Source: Bradyrhizobium erythrophlei (GTDB taxonomy: Bacteria; Pseudomonadota; Alphaproteobacteria; Rhizobiales; Xanthobacteraceae). From it: a stretch of DNA of 64,000 nucleotides. The position numbers and the translations under genes were made by a program. Under the pieces are notes generated by a model that was not told where the DNA came from, did not search any database, and saw only the letters and a program-made list of their open reading frames with translations. Of this stretch, positions 25,640 to 34,392 are shown in pieces (positions within the stretch are counted from its first letter, which is position 1; each line of letters begins with the position of its first letter). The stretch lies in assembly GCA_900129675.1 (NCBI GenBank), contig FSRD01000004.1, forward strand, positions 62,001 through 126,000. Direction: 5' to 3'.

Positions 25640-27228
25640 ATGACGAAACAAACCCGCTTCAATGTCGGATACGCGATTGCTGCCATCTTTCTGGTCTTTA
25701 TGATTCAGTACGTGGTCTCGGTTACCAACCAGATCGCACCGATCCCCTACAGCGACTTTCAACGTTTGTTGCACGAAGGCAAGATAGCCACGGTCGGCGT
25801 ATCGGACCGCTTCATTCAGGGATCCCTGAAAGAGCCGTTACCCGGCGGACAAAAGCAGTTCGTTACGACCAGGGTCGATCGGGAATTCGCAGGCGAACTC
25901 GACAAGTATGGGGTCCGCTACACCGGCCAAATCGAGAGCACATTCTTGCGCGACCTGCTGTCGTGGGTCATGCCCGTGCTCTTGTTCGTGGGGCTCTGGT
26001 GGTATCTCGGCAAGCGGTTCGCGGAATCGCAAGGTCTCGGCGGCGGGCTGATGTCGATCGGCAAAAGCAAAGCCAAGATTTATGTCGAAGCCGATACCGG
26101 CGTCACATTCGACGACGTCGCCGGCGTCGACGAAGCCAAGGACGAACTGCGGGAAGTCGTGGATTTCCTGAAAAGTCCGGCAGACTACGGCCGGCTCGGT
26201 GGCCGCATGCCGAAAGGTGTGTTGCTGGTGGGACCGCCCGGCACCGGCAAGACGCTGTTGGCCAAAGCGGTCGCCGGTGAAGCGAAGGTACCGTTCTTTT
26301 CGATCTCAGGCTCGGAATTCGTCGAAATGTTCGTAGGCGTAGGTGCTGCGCGCGTGCGCGACCTGTTCCAGCAAGCCCACCAGAAGGCGCCCGCCATCAT
26401 CTTTATCGATGAACTCGACGCGCTCGGCCGGGCGCGCGGCATCGGTCCCTATGCCGGGGGCCACGACGAAAAGGAGTAAACGCTCAATCAGCTCCTGGTG
26501 GAGCTCGACGGCTTCGACTCGCGTTCGGGGCTCGTCATTCTGGCGGCCACCAACCGGCCTGAAATTCTCGACCCCGCGCTGTTGCGGGCCGGTCGGTTCG
26601 ACCGCCAGGTATTGGTGGACCGGCCCGACAAGAAGGGCCGCGTGCAGATCCTGCAGGTTCACATGAAGAAGGTGAAAGTTGTAGCCGATGTCGACGCCGA
26701 CAAGGTGGCTGCACTGACGCCGGGTTTTACCGGCGCCGACCTCGCCAATCTCGTCAACGAAGCGGCGCTGCTTGCGACGAGGAGAGGCGCAGATGCCATA
26801 TCGATGAGCGACTTCGGCAACGCCGTCGAACGAATCGTGGCGGGTCTGGAAAAGAGAAACCGGCTGCTCAACCCCAAGGAGCGGGAGATCGTCGCCTATC
26901 ACGAGATGGGCCATGCGCTGGTGGCGCTTGCGCTGCCGGGTGTCGACCCCGTTCACAAGGTATCGATCATCCCCCGCGGCATCGGCTCGCTTGGCTATAC
27001 CATCCAGCGCCCGACCGAGGACCGCTTTCTGATGACGCGCGAGGAACTGGAGAACAAGATGGCCGTGTCGCTCGGTGGCCGCGCTGCCGAGCTGATTGTG
27101 TTCGGTCATCTTTCGACCGGTGCCGCAGACGACCTCCGACGCGTCACCGACATCGCTCGCAGTATGGTTACGCGCTACGGGATGTCCGAAAAACTCGGCA
27201 ACGTCGCATATGAACGTGACCCTCGCGG
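25640..27228 (+). pseudogene. ftsH: FtsH AAA protease, interrupted by an ochre stop and 3'-truncated
   Basis: An FtsH membrane protease gene. It has an N-terminal membrane segment (VGYAIAAIFLVFMIQYVV), a second one (LLSWVMPVLLFVGLWWYLG), Walker A GPPGTGKT, Walker B IIFIDELDA, and the zinc site HEMGH. In the sequence ...GHDEKEQTLNQLLVELDGFD the Gln codon is TAA (26477-26479); the same frame then continues with GFDSRSGLVILAATNRPEILDP. After KLGNVAYERD (about 27220) homology ends and foreign sequence follows, so roughly the last 100 residues are missing. The product is therefore almost certainly inactive. Being an extra copy in a stress cluster, its loss may be tolerated. Confidence 0.85.
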
Positions 27229-27323
27229 ATTTCCCTCCATGCGGTGGTGCGTCCGATACCAGCCCAGATTGCGAAGTCGTTGACCGACATCGCGCCCTTG
27301 GGTCTTTCGAGTGATTGGGACAT
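27222..27323 (-). pseudogene. Excisionase/AlpA-like protein fragment
   Basis: The minus strand from the ATG at 27323 reads MSQSLERPKGAMSVNDFAIW and then AGIGRTTAWREIREGHV, a helix-turn-helix of the excisionase (Xis/AlpA) kind often found next to rhizobial integrases. It runs into the truncated ftsH end at about 27222, so its C-terminal half is gone. It lies downstream of the integrase fragment, in the same direction. Confidence 0.6.
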
Positions 27324-27448
27324 CTATTGCTCCATGTTTGTCCGGAAGTTCTCGACTTCCGGGCGGATATAGATTTGATGCGGACGGGAGCGGACGCCTG
27401 CGCGTTGTCTTGAAGTGATGAGGGGCGAGCGTTTCGGGCAGCAGGCGA

Positions 27449-28369
27449 TCAGCGCTTGGACGGTGCGGCTCCGGCGCAGAACGCGGCCCATGCTTCGGCA
27501 AGCTGCCGGCGTTTGTCGAACAGGTCGCCGCGCCGATAGGCGGCTTCGACTTTGTTGCTGATGGTGTGGGCGAGCGCCATTTCGACGACTTCGTTTGGGA
27601 AGTCGGTTCGTTCCGCCGCCCAGTCGCGGAAGGTTGAGCGGAAGCCATGGGCGGTAATGTCGTCGCGCTCAAGACGACGTAACAGCATCAAGAAGGCCAT
27701 GGAGCTGAGCGGACGTTCCTGAACGCCGCCGGGAAAGACGAAGTCGCCGGTGCGGATTTCCTGCATCTCCGCAAGAATGCGCTCGGATCGCTGGGCAAGT
27801 GGAATGCGATGATCCCGGCCCGCCTTCATGCGGGCATCGGGCACCGTCCAGAGCTGAGCCTGTTCGTCATACTCGTCCCAGCGCATGCGCATGGTCTCAT
27901 TGGTGCGCGTGGCGTTGAGGATGCAGAACTCGAACGCACGAGCAACGACTGTCTCTTCCCGTCGTAGAATCTGGATGAAGCCGGGCGTTTCGTCGATCGG
28001 CAAGGCGGCATGATGCACGACGGTCGCGACTTTTGAACGCTTCGGCAGAAGATGATCGAGGTGCCCCTTCCACCGTGCCGGGTTGTCGCCTGTGCGGTAT
28101 TTCATGACCCGAGCCCAATCGAGAATGCGTTCGATCCGGCCGCGAAGCCGTGAGGCTGTCTCGGTCTTCTCCTTCCAGATAGGCTGCAGCACCCTCAGAA
28201 CCAGCGCGTCGTCGATCGCGGCAACCGGCTTGTCCTTGAAGACGGGATAAACGTACGTCTGAAGCGTTGCCGTCCATTGGTCGGCATGTTTGCCATTCTT
28301 CCAGCCGTCCTTGTGGGTGGCGATGTAGGTCTCGGCGCACTTCTCGAAGGTGATGGCCTCGGTCGTTGA
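27449..28369 (-). pseudogene. Tyrosine recombinase fragment (P4-integrase type), N-terminus lost
   Basis: Open frame reading EAITFEKCAETYIATHKDGWKN, then the catalytic domain: TRTNETMRMRWDE (Arg), HGFRSTFRDWAAE (His, Arg) and MALAHTISNKVEAAYRRGD (His, Tyr). This is a P4/CP4-57-type integrase C-terminus with a natural end at 27449. The DNA-binding N-terminal part of about 100 residues is missing, because at about 28369 the sequence joins a truncated mgtE gene. Catalytic residues are present but the protein is probably not made. Confidence 0.8.
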
Positions 28370-28372
28370 TGC

Positions 28373-28680
28373 GGTTCATCCAATTGTCGGCACAGATCAG
28401 CAAGCCGGTCTGAGGAGACGCTTGAAAGCAAACTGGCGGCCACCTCACGCGGTAAACGGGCGACAATTTCGGGGCCGCGGTCTAACCCCGGCTGATCAAG
28501 GACCTCGACAGCCCGCTCGGGGAGCAACCCTAGCAGCACCGCCGCCGCAATATCCGGGGTCAAATCGTTGAGGGCTTCAACGATATCAGCTGCGCGTTCA
28601 TCGTTTAGCCGCGCAACTAGCGCCGCTGGATCATCGGGTTGTCTTGTGTCGGGAGCGGCCGGCGCCTCAGTATGGTTCAT
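28373..28680 (-). pseudogene. MgtE N-terminal domain protein, truncated
   Basis: From ATG 28680 (AGAGGAC upstream) the protein reads MNHTEAPAAPDTRQPDD and then LVARLNDERAADIVEALNDLTPDIAAAVLLGLLPERAVEVLDQPG up to SSDRLADLCRQLDEPH. This is the cytoplasmic N domain of an MgtE magnesium channel/transporter. At about 28370 it joins the integrase fragment; the frame continues out of phase as a meaningless tail to 28195. CBS and membrane domains are absent. Confidence 0.75.
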
Positions 28681-28776
28681 CGCTGACGTCCTCTTGAACG
28701 ACCGTTAAGACCGTAGAGATACTTCTGCTTATCTGTCAAAATTCAGCGTCGCTTTCGCGGGGACGACTGCGGAAAG

Positions 28777-30087
28777 CTAATGCGGATTTTCCAAGCTGAA
28801 CAGCTCCGACTGCTCGTCATAGGCGAACAGCTCCGCATAGCGCGCCCATGAAACGATGGTTTTCAGCGTCTCATCTGCCTGGTCTTCCGCCATATGATCC
28901 TCAAGCTCGTTGCGGAAGCGAGCAGCAGGCGCCGTGTGCGAGGGCCGCTCGTCGAGCACCCGGCGGATCAGGCCCATGACCGGCACATAGTTGATGAGAT
29001 GTTGGGCGAACAGCTTCTTGCGGGCGTCGGTTTCGAGGTGGGCAAAACGCATGCCTGCTTCCGTCAGCATGAGGTCGCCCTCTCTCAATTGGGCAAACCG
29101 CAGCAATTGCAGGGTTTCGCCGAGATGGAAGATCTCGTCGGCTTCGAGTTGCAGGCTGCTTGCTAGCACGGGCAAATCGGCGCGCCCGTTGTAGGGCGGC
29201 CCCGCGAGCGTCTCGATCAGACCGGAAAGCACGTTGGAGGAGACGTGCCTGAGGATCATGCCGACGCCGGTGCCGTGGATGCCCTCGATGGCCGGCGTTC
29301 TCGGCTCCGCGCGCTGCGTCATGCGGGCATAGATGCTGTCGACGAGCTGGCGGAAGGTCGGATCGAGGCGATTGCGCGGGTGCGGCAGGTCGACCTTGAT
29401 CTCGGCGGCGACGCGACCGGGATTGGACGAGAACACCAGAATGCGGTCGCACATCAGAACGGCCTCCTCGATGTTGTGCGTCACCATCAGCACGGATTTG
29501 ATCGGCAGCCGGCCTTCGATCCACAGATCGATCAGGTCGGTACGCAACGTCTCGGCGGTCAAGACATCGAGCGCCGAGAATGGCTCGTCCATCAGCAGCA
29601 GGTCCGGGTGCACTACCAGCGCGCGGGCAAACCCGACGCGCTGGCGCATGCCGCCCGACAGTTCCTTGGGATAGGCGGACTCGAAGCCGTCCAGACCGAT
29701 CAGGTCGATCGCCGCCAGCGCCCGGGTGCGCCGCTCGATGGCGTCGATACCGAGCGCCTCCAGTCCCAGTTCGACGTTTTGCAGCACCGTCAGCCACGGA
29801 AACAGCGCAAAGGACTGAAACACCATGGCGACGCCGTTCGGCGGGCCCATGATGGTCTCGCCGCGGCATTTGGCGTCGCCCGAGGACGGCGCAATCAGCC
29901 CGGCGATGACGCGAAGCAGCGTCGATTTGCCCGAGCCGGAGCGGCCGAGCAGACCGACGATTTCACCGGAATGGATCGTCAGATCGACTTTATCGAGCAC
30001 CAACAGGTCCTCGCCGCTGCCTTTCGAGAAGGAGCGGCAGACGCCCCGGACATCGAGAAGGTTGTTCTGTTTGGCAAGATCGAGCAT
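28777..30087 (-). CDS. ABC transporter ATPase with AAA-associated C-terminal domain (NrtD/SsuB-like)
   Basis: 436 residues. The ATPase half has GLLGRSGSGKSTLLRVIAGL (Walker A), LSGGMRQRVGFARAL (signature) and LLLMDEPFSALD, as in nitrate/sulfonate/taurine-type importers. The extra 170 residues (GTGVGMILRHVSSNVLSGLIETLAG ... LTEAGMRFAHLETDARKKLFAQHL) form the AAA-associated domain seen in some such ATPases. AGGAG precedes the ATG at 30087. Its partner permease upstream is only a 3' remnant and no binding protein is present, so the transporter is probably non-functional. Confidence 0.9.
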   Translation of the reverse strand: MLDLAKQNNLLDVRGVCRSFSKGSGEDLLVLDKVDLTIHSGEIVGLLGRSGSGKSTLLRVIAGLIAPSSGDAKCRGETIMGPPNGVAMVFQSFALFPWLTVLQNVELGLEALGIDAIERRTRALAAIDLIGLDGFESAYPKELSGGMRQRVGFARALVVHPDLLLMDEPFSALDVLTAETLRTDLIDLWIEGRLPIKSVLMVTHNIEEAVLMCDRILVFSSNPGRVAAEIKVDLPHPRNRLDPTFRQLVDSIYARMTQRAEPRTPAIEGIHGTGVGMILRHVSSNVLSGLIETLAGPPYNGRADLPVLASSLQLEADEIFHLGETLQLLRFAQLREGDLMLTEAGMRFAHLETDARKKLFAQHLINYVPVMGLIRRVLDERPSHTAPAARFRNELEDHMAEDQADETLKTIVSWARYAELFAYDEQSELFSLENPH

Positions 30088-30100
30088 GAGCTTCTCCTGA

Positions 30101-30290
30101 TCAGCCGAGGCGGAGCCGGCGCTCACCGAAGGCATAGAGCGGCCTCCAGAGCAACCGGTTGAAAAGCGTCACCAGAATGCACATCACGGCGATGCCGAGA
30201 ACCACGCGCGGGAAATCGCCGGCTTCCGTCGCGGTTGCTATAGGCACCAAGACCTGCGGCCGTCAGGTGGGTGTCGCCCCAGCTTCGACG
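30101..30290 (-). pseudogene. ABC permease 3' remnant
   Basis: The minus strand reads RRSWGDTHLTAAGLGAY and, after a one-base shift near 30240, ATEAGDFPRVVLGIAVM and LVTLFNRLLWRPLYAFGERRLRLG with a stop at 30101-30103. This is the conserved end of the fused ABC permease that accompanies the adjacent ATPase; the two genes are 13 bases apart. The first several hundred codons are lost. Confidence 0.75.
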
Positions 30291-31182
30291 CTTCAACTGG
30301 CGGGTGAAACGGTCGGTTCGAAACTGAGGCGTCGCGGCCTGATCAATCGAAGCGTTCATTGTGAAAATCCTACTTGTCTCTTTGGCGTTTTCGCCGATGG
30401 CCAAGGGCCAACCATGCTCCGAACCGTTCCAGCCATCGCGTTGCTGATACGACAGTTCGAAGACCGCTATGTGAAATCCCGCGCTGCCGATGAAGGACCG
30501 TCGCACAGCGCAAGATTCTGCTGGCCAGCCGAAAAACTCCAACTGCTCCCCACCGTCGCGCGTTTTCGAAGGCCGTCACGATCACCTTCCCACCGTCAAG
30601 GCTAGAGCTAGCAGGTTGCTGTGACGGTCAACACGGTTGCTTGCGGCTGAAAGGTTTGGTTGCCTGTCCGCCTGGAAATCGAGCCCTCAAGCGTTGTTTG
30701 CGCGGGAGCCTCGGGTTGCCAGCGGCAGCCAAGCCGCGTCCCGCCATCGATCAAGGACCAATGACAAACGAGCGCCCGGGATCTAATCCGTCGCGCTCCC
30801 CTTGGCCGGAGAACATTTGGCAGATTGTCATTGGCAGGCACGGCGCCTTGCGGACCGGGCGTTAGGCCCCGTGACTGAAAAAGCCGAAATTCTGCGAGTT
30901 TTTTGAACATCGCTCACCTCCATGTCCGCTTTGCGCGGCAGGCCAGTGAGCGGACGGTCAGTTAGGCGCGACCATCATCCCTCACGCGGCCCCGGGCCGG
31001 CGCGATTGATCTTGATAATTTGCGGCATCGCCGGCCCGGTCATGGTCACCGGGTTGACGTTGCCAAAGCTGGTACTGCCCATGTGCTCTTCATCAGGGTT
31101 GAAAGGTTTGTCTCAAACCAAATGTCCTCGACAACAATTGGCAAGTACGCCTGACCTGTATCGCTGTCAAGCACGTTCTACT
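30291..31182. other. Gene-free region before the CsoR-type gene
   Basis: About 890 bases with no frame I can support. A perfect small hairpin GGTTTG-TCT-CAAACC is present near 31107-31121. The parts near 30920-30990 resemble the dispersed Bradyrhizobium intergenic repeats (ATGTCCGCTTTGCGCGGCA). Confidence 0.4.
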
Positions 31183-31222
31183 ATCCTCCAGGGAGGATCG
31201 CTGATATCCTCGCTGGGGGATA
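31183..31222. promoter_or_regulatory. Tandem palindromes, probable CsoR/FrmR operator
   Basis: ATCCTCC-AG-GGAGGAT at 31183-31198 is a perfect palindrome. TATCC-TCGCTGGG-GGATA at 31205-31222 is a second, related dyad. They lie 11-50 bases before the ATG of the CsoR/FrmR-family gene. Repressors of this family bind G/C-tract dyads overlapping their own promoters, so autoregulation is a reasonable inference. Confidence 0.65.
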
Positions 31223-31232
31223 GGAGAACAAT

Positions 31233-31499
31233 ATGCAAGACCACCCGCATTCCGCGATCGCCCGCCGTTTGAAACGTGCTGATGGCCACCTCGAAACGAT
31301 TATCGAGATGATCGAGCAGGGCCGGCCTTGCGTCCAAATCGCGCAACAGCTGCAGGCCGTGGAGAGCGCCATCGAAAGCGCCAAAAAGGCATTGATCCAC
31401 GACCACATCAGCCACAGCCTCGAACGATCGTTCAAGGCGTCCGGTTCGAAAGGTCAGGCTGCGCTCAGGGACTTCAAGCTGATCGCAAAGTATCTGTGA
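31233..31499 (+). CDS. CsoR/FrmR/RcnR-family metal- or aldehyde-sensing repressor
   Basis: 88-residue all-helical repressor: ARRLKRADGHLETIIEMIEQGRPCVQIAQQLQAVESAIESAKKALIHDHI. C33 and H58 fall at the positions of the conserved Cys36 and His61 of CsoR, while the third CsoR ligand (Cys65) is Ser62, which is closer to FrmR or RcnR. So formaldehyde, nickel/cobalt or another signal is more likely than copper(I). AGGAG precedes the ATG. No efflux or detoxification gene follows directly, so its target besides itself is unknown. Confidence 0.88.
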   Translation: MQDHPHSAIARRLKRADGHLETIIEMIEQGRPCVQIAQQLQAVESAIESAKKALIHDHISHSLERSFKASGSKGQAALRDFKLIAKYL

Positions 31500-31669
31500 C
31501 GTGTGAGCATGCGGTCTAGTGCGACGGCAGCGGCTATCGGCAGCCCAACGTTAACGGCCAGATTTTGGTTATGCCCGCGGCTGAAGGCGTAGCTGGAACG
31601 GACTCACAAACCTCTTTTCGCGCCGCGGTTTGCGTGTCACCATCCCTTCGAAACGACGGGAGGGCCGTC

Positions 31670-32512
31670 ATGCGCTGGTGTGTCGCGATCGGAACGGTGC
31701 TTGTGGCAGGAGCGATGGCGTGGGGTGACGTCGCGGGCGCTGCGTCGCCGGGCCCTAAATCTCAACAGGCCGACACCAAAGACAGCGTGCCGTCCGTCGA
31801 CGTCGAACTCGTGATCGCCGTCGATATTTCCTATTCGATGGATTTGGACGAACTTGCCGTTCAGCGCGAGGGCTACGCCCAGGCCATCGTCTCGAAAGAT
31901 TTCCTTCAGGCGATGAAGGCCGGTCCGAACAGCAAGGTGGCCGTGACCTATTTCGAGTGGTCGGCCTCCAGTGACCAGAAGATCATCATTCCCTGGAGGG
32001 TGATCGACGGTCCAGAATCGGCCGATGCGGTCGCCCACGAAATCATGAAAGCGCCGGTTCGCCGGGGCTCGCGCACCTCGATCTCCGGCGCGATCTATTT
32101 CGCGATGCCGCTGTTCGACGAAAACCCTTATCGGGGCCTAAGGCGCGTCATCGATATTTCGGGCGATGGGCCCAACAACAGCGGCGCGCCGGTGATCGGC
32201 GCGCGTGACGAAGCGCTCGGGAAAGGGATCGTCATCAACGGGCTGCCGATCATGGTGAAGGAGCCGTCCTATTCGACCATGGATATCGACAACCTCGATT
32301 GGTACTACGAGGATTGCGTGATCGGAGGTCCGGGCTCGTTCGTGGTGTCGATCAAGGACCGCGACAAGTTCAAGGAGGCGATCCGGGCGAAGCTCGTACT
32401 TGAGGTCGCGGGCCGGACGCCGGAGCATCGGATCGTCCCGGCGGCGGAGAAGGAGCCGCGGGTGCCTTGCCAGATCGGTGAGAAGATGTGGCAGGACCGC
32501 TGGGGGCGGTGA
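31670..32512 (+). CDS. DUF1194 (von Willebrand factor A-like) exported protein
   Basis: 280 residues with a signal peptide (MRWCVAIGTVLVAGAMAWGDVAG) and a VWA-like DUF1194 domain. The metal-ion-dependent adhesion motif DISYSMD (DxSxS) follows ELVIAV, and RVIDISGDGPNN is also characteristic. It is probably periplasmic; the binding partner is unknown. The start at 31670 is chosen because GGGAGGG lies just before it and it begins the signal peptide; the frame is open further upstream. Confidence 0.85.
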   Translation: MRWCVAIGTVLVAGAMAWGDVAGAASPGPKSQQADTKDSVPSVDVELVIAVDISYSMDLDELAVQREGYAQAIVSKDFLQAMKAGPNSKVAVTYFEWSASSDQKIIIPWRVIDGPESADAVAHEIMKAPVRRGSRTSISGAIYFAMPLFDENPYRGLRRVIDISGDGPNNSGAPVIGARDEALGKGIVINGLPIMVKEPSYSTMDIDNLDWYYEDCVIGGPGSFVVSIKDRDKFKEAIRAKLVLEVAGRTPEHRIVPAAEKEPRVPCQIGEKMWQDRWGR

Positions 32513-33093
32513 GAGTTGAGAATGTCGCATTTAACAAACTCGGGCACTTCGCATTTCGACCCGCCATGTCCGTTCGTGGCAGATAGTGTTGCAAAACTCC
32601 TTTTGGATCACTGAAGACAATTTTTCCGGGCTGTAGGTGCGGCGTTCGAATAATCGTTGGGGGGACCACGCATGAACTCACCGGCAACTTCGGTAGCGCG
32701 CTTGAGGACACATAGATCAGCGATTATCGCTTGGGCACTCCTTTCGCGGAAAAATCGCTGAAAACCATTTTTGTTTTGCAACACTATCGGCACGTTTCGG
32801 ACCTCCAGCGATGTCCGCAGTTCGGTCGCTATTGGGGGAAAAGCGGACGTCGCGCGGACAACCCATTTCGGTAGCGATTGACCCAACTCAGACATCGAAC
32901 CTGATCGCGTTTTTGGGCGGATGTAAGCCAGACAGCGCCTGCGACATATCGGCCGGGCCCATTTCGACCGGCCACCGTTGACAAGCACGCGAAAAGGGGC
33001 GTCCACTTATCGGGCTTGAACAATCGCCGCAGTGGGCCTCCTCGCCCGATAGTCTTCACATCGAGATGCTGTGAGGCCAATGGGAGGTAAACC
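32513..33093. other. Intergenic region with Bradyrhizobium-type repeat sequence
   Basis: About 580 bases. Frames here give strings like FPPIATELRTSLEVRNVPIVLQNKNGF that belong to non-coding dispersed repeats rather than a protein. TTTTTGTTTTGCAACACTAT near 32768 recurs loosely (GATAGTGTTGCAAAACTCCTTTT) near 32582 in inverted form, about 190 bases away. GGGAGG before 33094 serves the next gene. Confidence 0.45.
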
Positions 33094-33615
33094 ATGAAGA
33101 AGTCGTTGTTCGCACTGTTACTACTGGCCTTTACTGCCGATTTTTTGGTTCAATTTCCCGCACGAATGTTCGCCGGACCTGCTGAGGAAGTGCAGGCTGC
33201 GATGCAACTTCTCAAGTCGAAGGCTGCGACGCTGGGTGCACCCATTGTCAACGGGGAGGAAGCAGTCGCCGGCAAGATTGTCCCCGCCTTACATTTTGGC
33301 GCGACGAAGATGAATAACAACTTCGTGCTGGTTGACGAGGTCCAGAAGGAAGCGGGTGGGACGGCCACGATCTTTGTTAAGAGCGGCGACGAGTTCGTCC
33401 GCGTGGCAACGAACGTTAAAAAGGATGACGGGTCGCGGGCGATAGGCACCATCCTCGACCCAAAGGGTAAAGCCATTGCGGCTATTGCGAGGGGCGAAAG
33501 CTATTTCGGAGAGGCCGACATCCTGGGCAAGCCTTACGTCACTGGCTATGAACCAATCCGCGATGCAAGCAGCAACGTCATCGGCGTCTATTACGTCGGT
33601 TATTTGAAGAACTAG
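33094..33615 (+). CDS. Exported single-Cache-domain protein
   Basis: 173 residues: signal peptide MKKSLFALLLLAFTADFLVQFPARMFA, then one Cache_3-like domain (FVLVDEVQKEAGGTATIFVKSGDEFVRVATNVKKDDGSRAIGTILDPKG and YFGEADILGKPYVTGYEPIRDASSNVIGVYYVGY). Cache domains sense small molecules in the periplasm, normally within receptors. This one has no transmembrane signalling part, so it may be a stand-alone binding protein. GGGAGG lies before the start. Confidence 0.85.
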   Translation: MKKSLFALLLLAFTADFLVQFPARMFAGPAEEVQAAMQLLKSKAATLGAPIVNGEEAVAGKIVPALHFGATKMNNNFVLVDEVQKEAGGTATIFVKSGDEFVRVATNVKKDDGSRAIGTILDPKGKAIAAIARGESYFGEADILGKPYVTGYEPIRDASSNVIGVYYVGYLKN

Positions 33616-34392
33616 CGGTTCCGATCTGACGCAGAGTGTCCATTAAAGCAGTCCTCTAAGGATCGTACCCTCGGGGGCATTCTTTGAATGTGGTGGTCCT
33701 GAAAAACCGTCCCGGGTCATGATCGGACCCGAGTGGCGTTTGGGCCGCAGTACCGAGTTTTCTGAGTAGCGTCATGGCGAAGCGGACTTGTATTCATCGC
33801 GCGATGTTTCGCACGATCGTCGCGCAGGGTCCAAGCCCGCTTTTGGCACAACTCGGACATGCCGCCGTGGTCGCTCTATGTCCGTTGTTGGGGGCAGAGC
33901 GGAAAACATATACTCGCATTGAGCTTTTCAGCTTTTGACCCGAATGTATGGTCCGGCCGTGCGTTGCAAGTGGTTTCGCCGAGCTGGCGGCGGCGGTCTT
34001 GCATCAATGTATCCGGCCTCTGATTGGAGCGTGTTGTGCTCCGGGCCATCATGGATATCAGCGCGCGTGCGTTCTCGTTAGCGGACAGGCCTCGATCGGG
34101 CCATTAGGGTCACCAGTGTTCGCACGCGCTCGGAAGACCCGATGAAATTCGTCCAGAAGGTCAGCGGCACCGCACCCAATTTCGAGTTGGTCCATCACGA
34201 TGGCCGCATCACCGAATTACCTGCTGACGCGCCCGCCCACGATGAAATCTGATTCTGACTTGGCTGATGTCACTCAACGAGCCGGAATCGACTCGACGGA
34301 AACTACGCGGCGTGCGGACTCCTGACGCATTCTGTCACTACACCGACTTGCAGCCGGCAGGTTACCGCGGAACGCAGATCGTGGAATGCCCG
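33616..34392. other. Intergenic region with dispersed repeat, copy 2
   Basis: About 775 bases. A copy of the dispersed repeat described at 22903 lies at about 33844-33945. Only one tiny frame (34142-34252, listed separately) has a plausible start. The rest shows nothing coding. Confidence 0.45.
34142..34252 (+). CDS. Possible 36-residue peptide
   Basis: MKFVQKVSGTAPNFELVHHDG... ending PADAPAHDEI, preceded by GGAAG 5 bases before the ATG. The sequence looks protein-like but may be a fragment of a longer lost gene. I recognise no family. Confidence 0.25.
   Translation: MKFVQKVSGTAPNFELVHHDGRITELPADAPAHDEI

Noticed and set aside
28195..28372. C-terminal part of the frame that begins as MgtE
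   Set aside because: After the junction at about 28370 the codons are out of phase with the integrase and give a Pro/Arg/Ser-rich tail with no meaning.
29245..30162. 305-codon plus-strand frame
   Set aside because: It is antisense to the NrtD-like ATPase and has no family-like motif.
32608..33006. 132-codon minus-strand frame
   Set aside because: The peptide strings match dispersed non-coding repeat sequence and no start signal is present.
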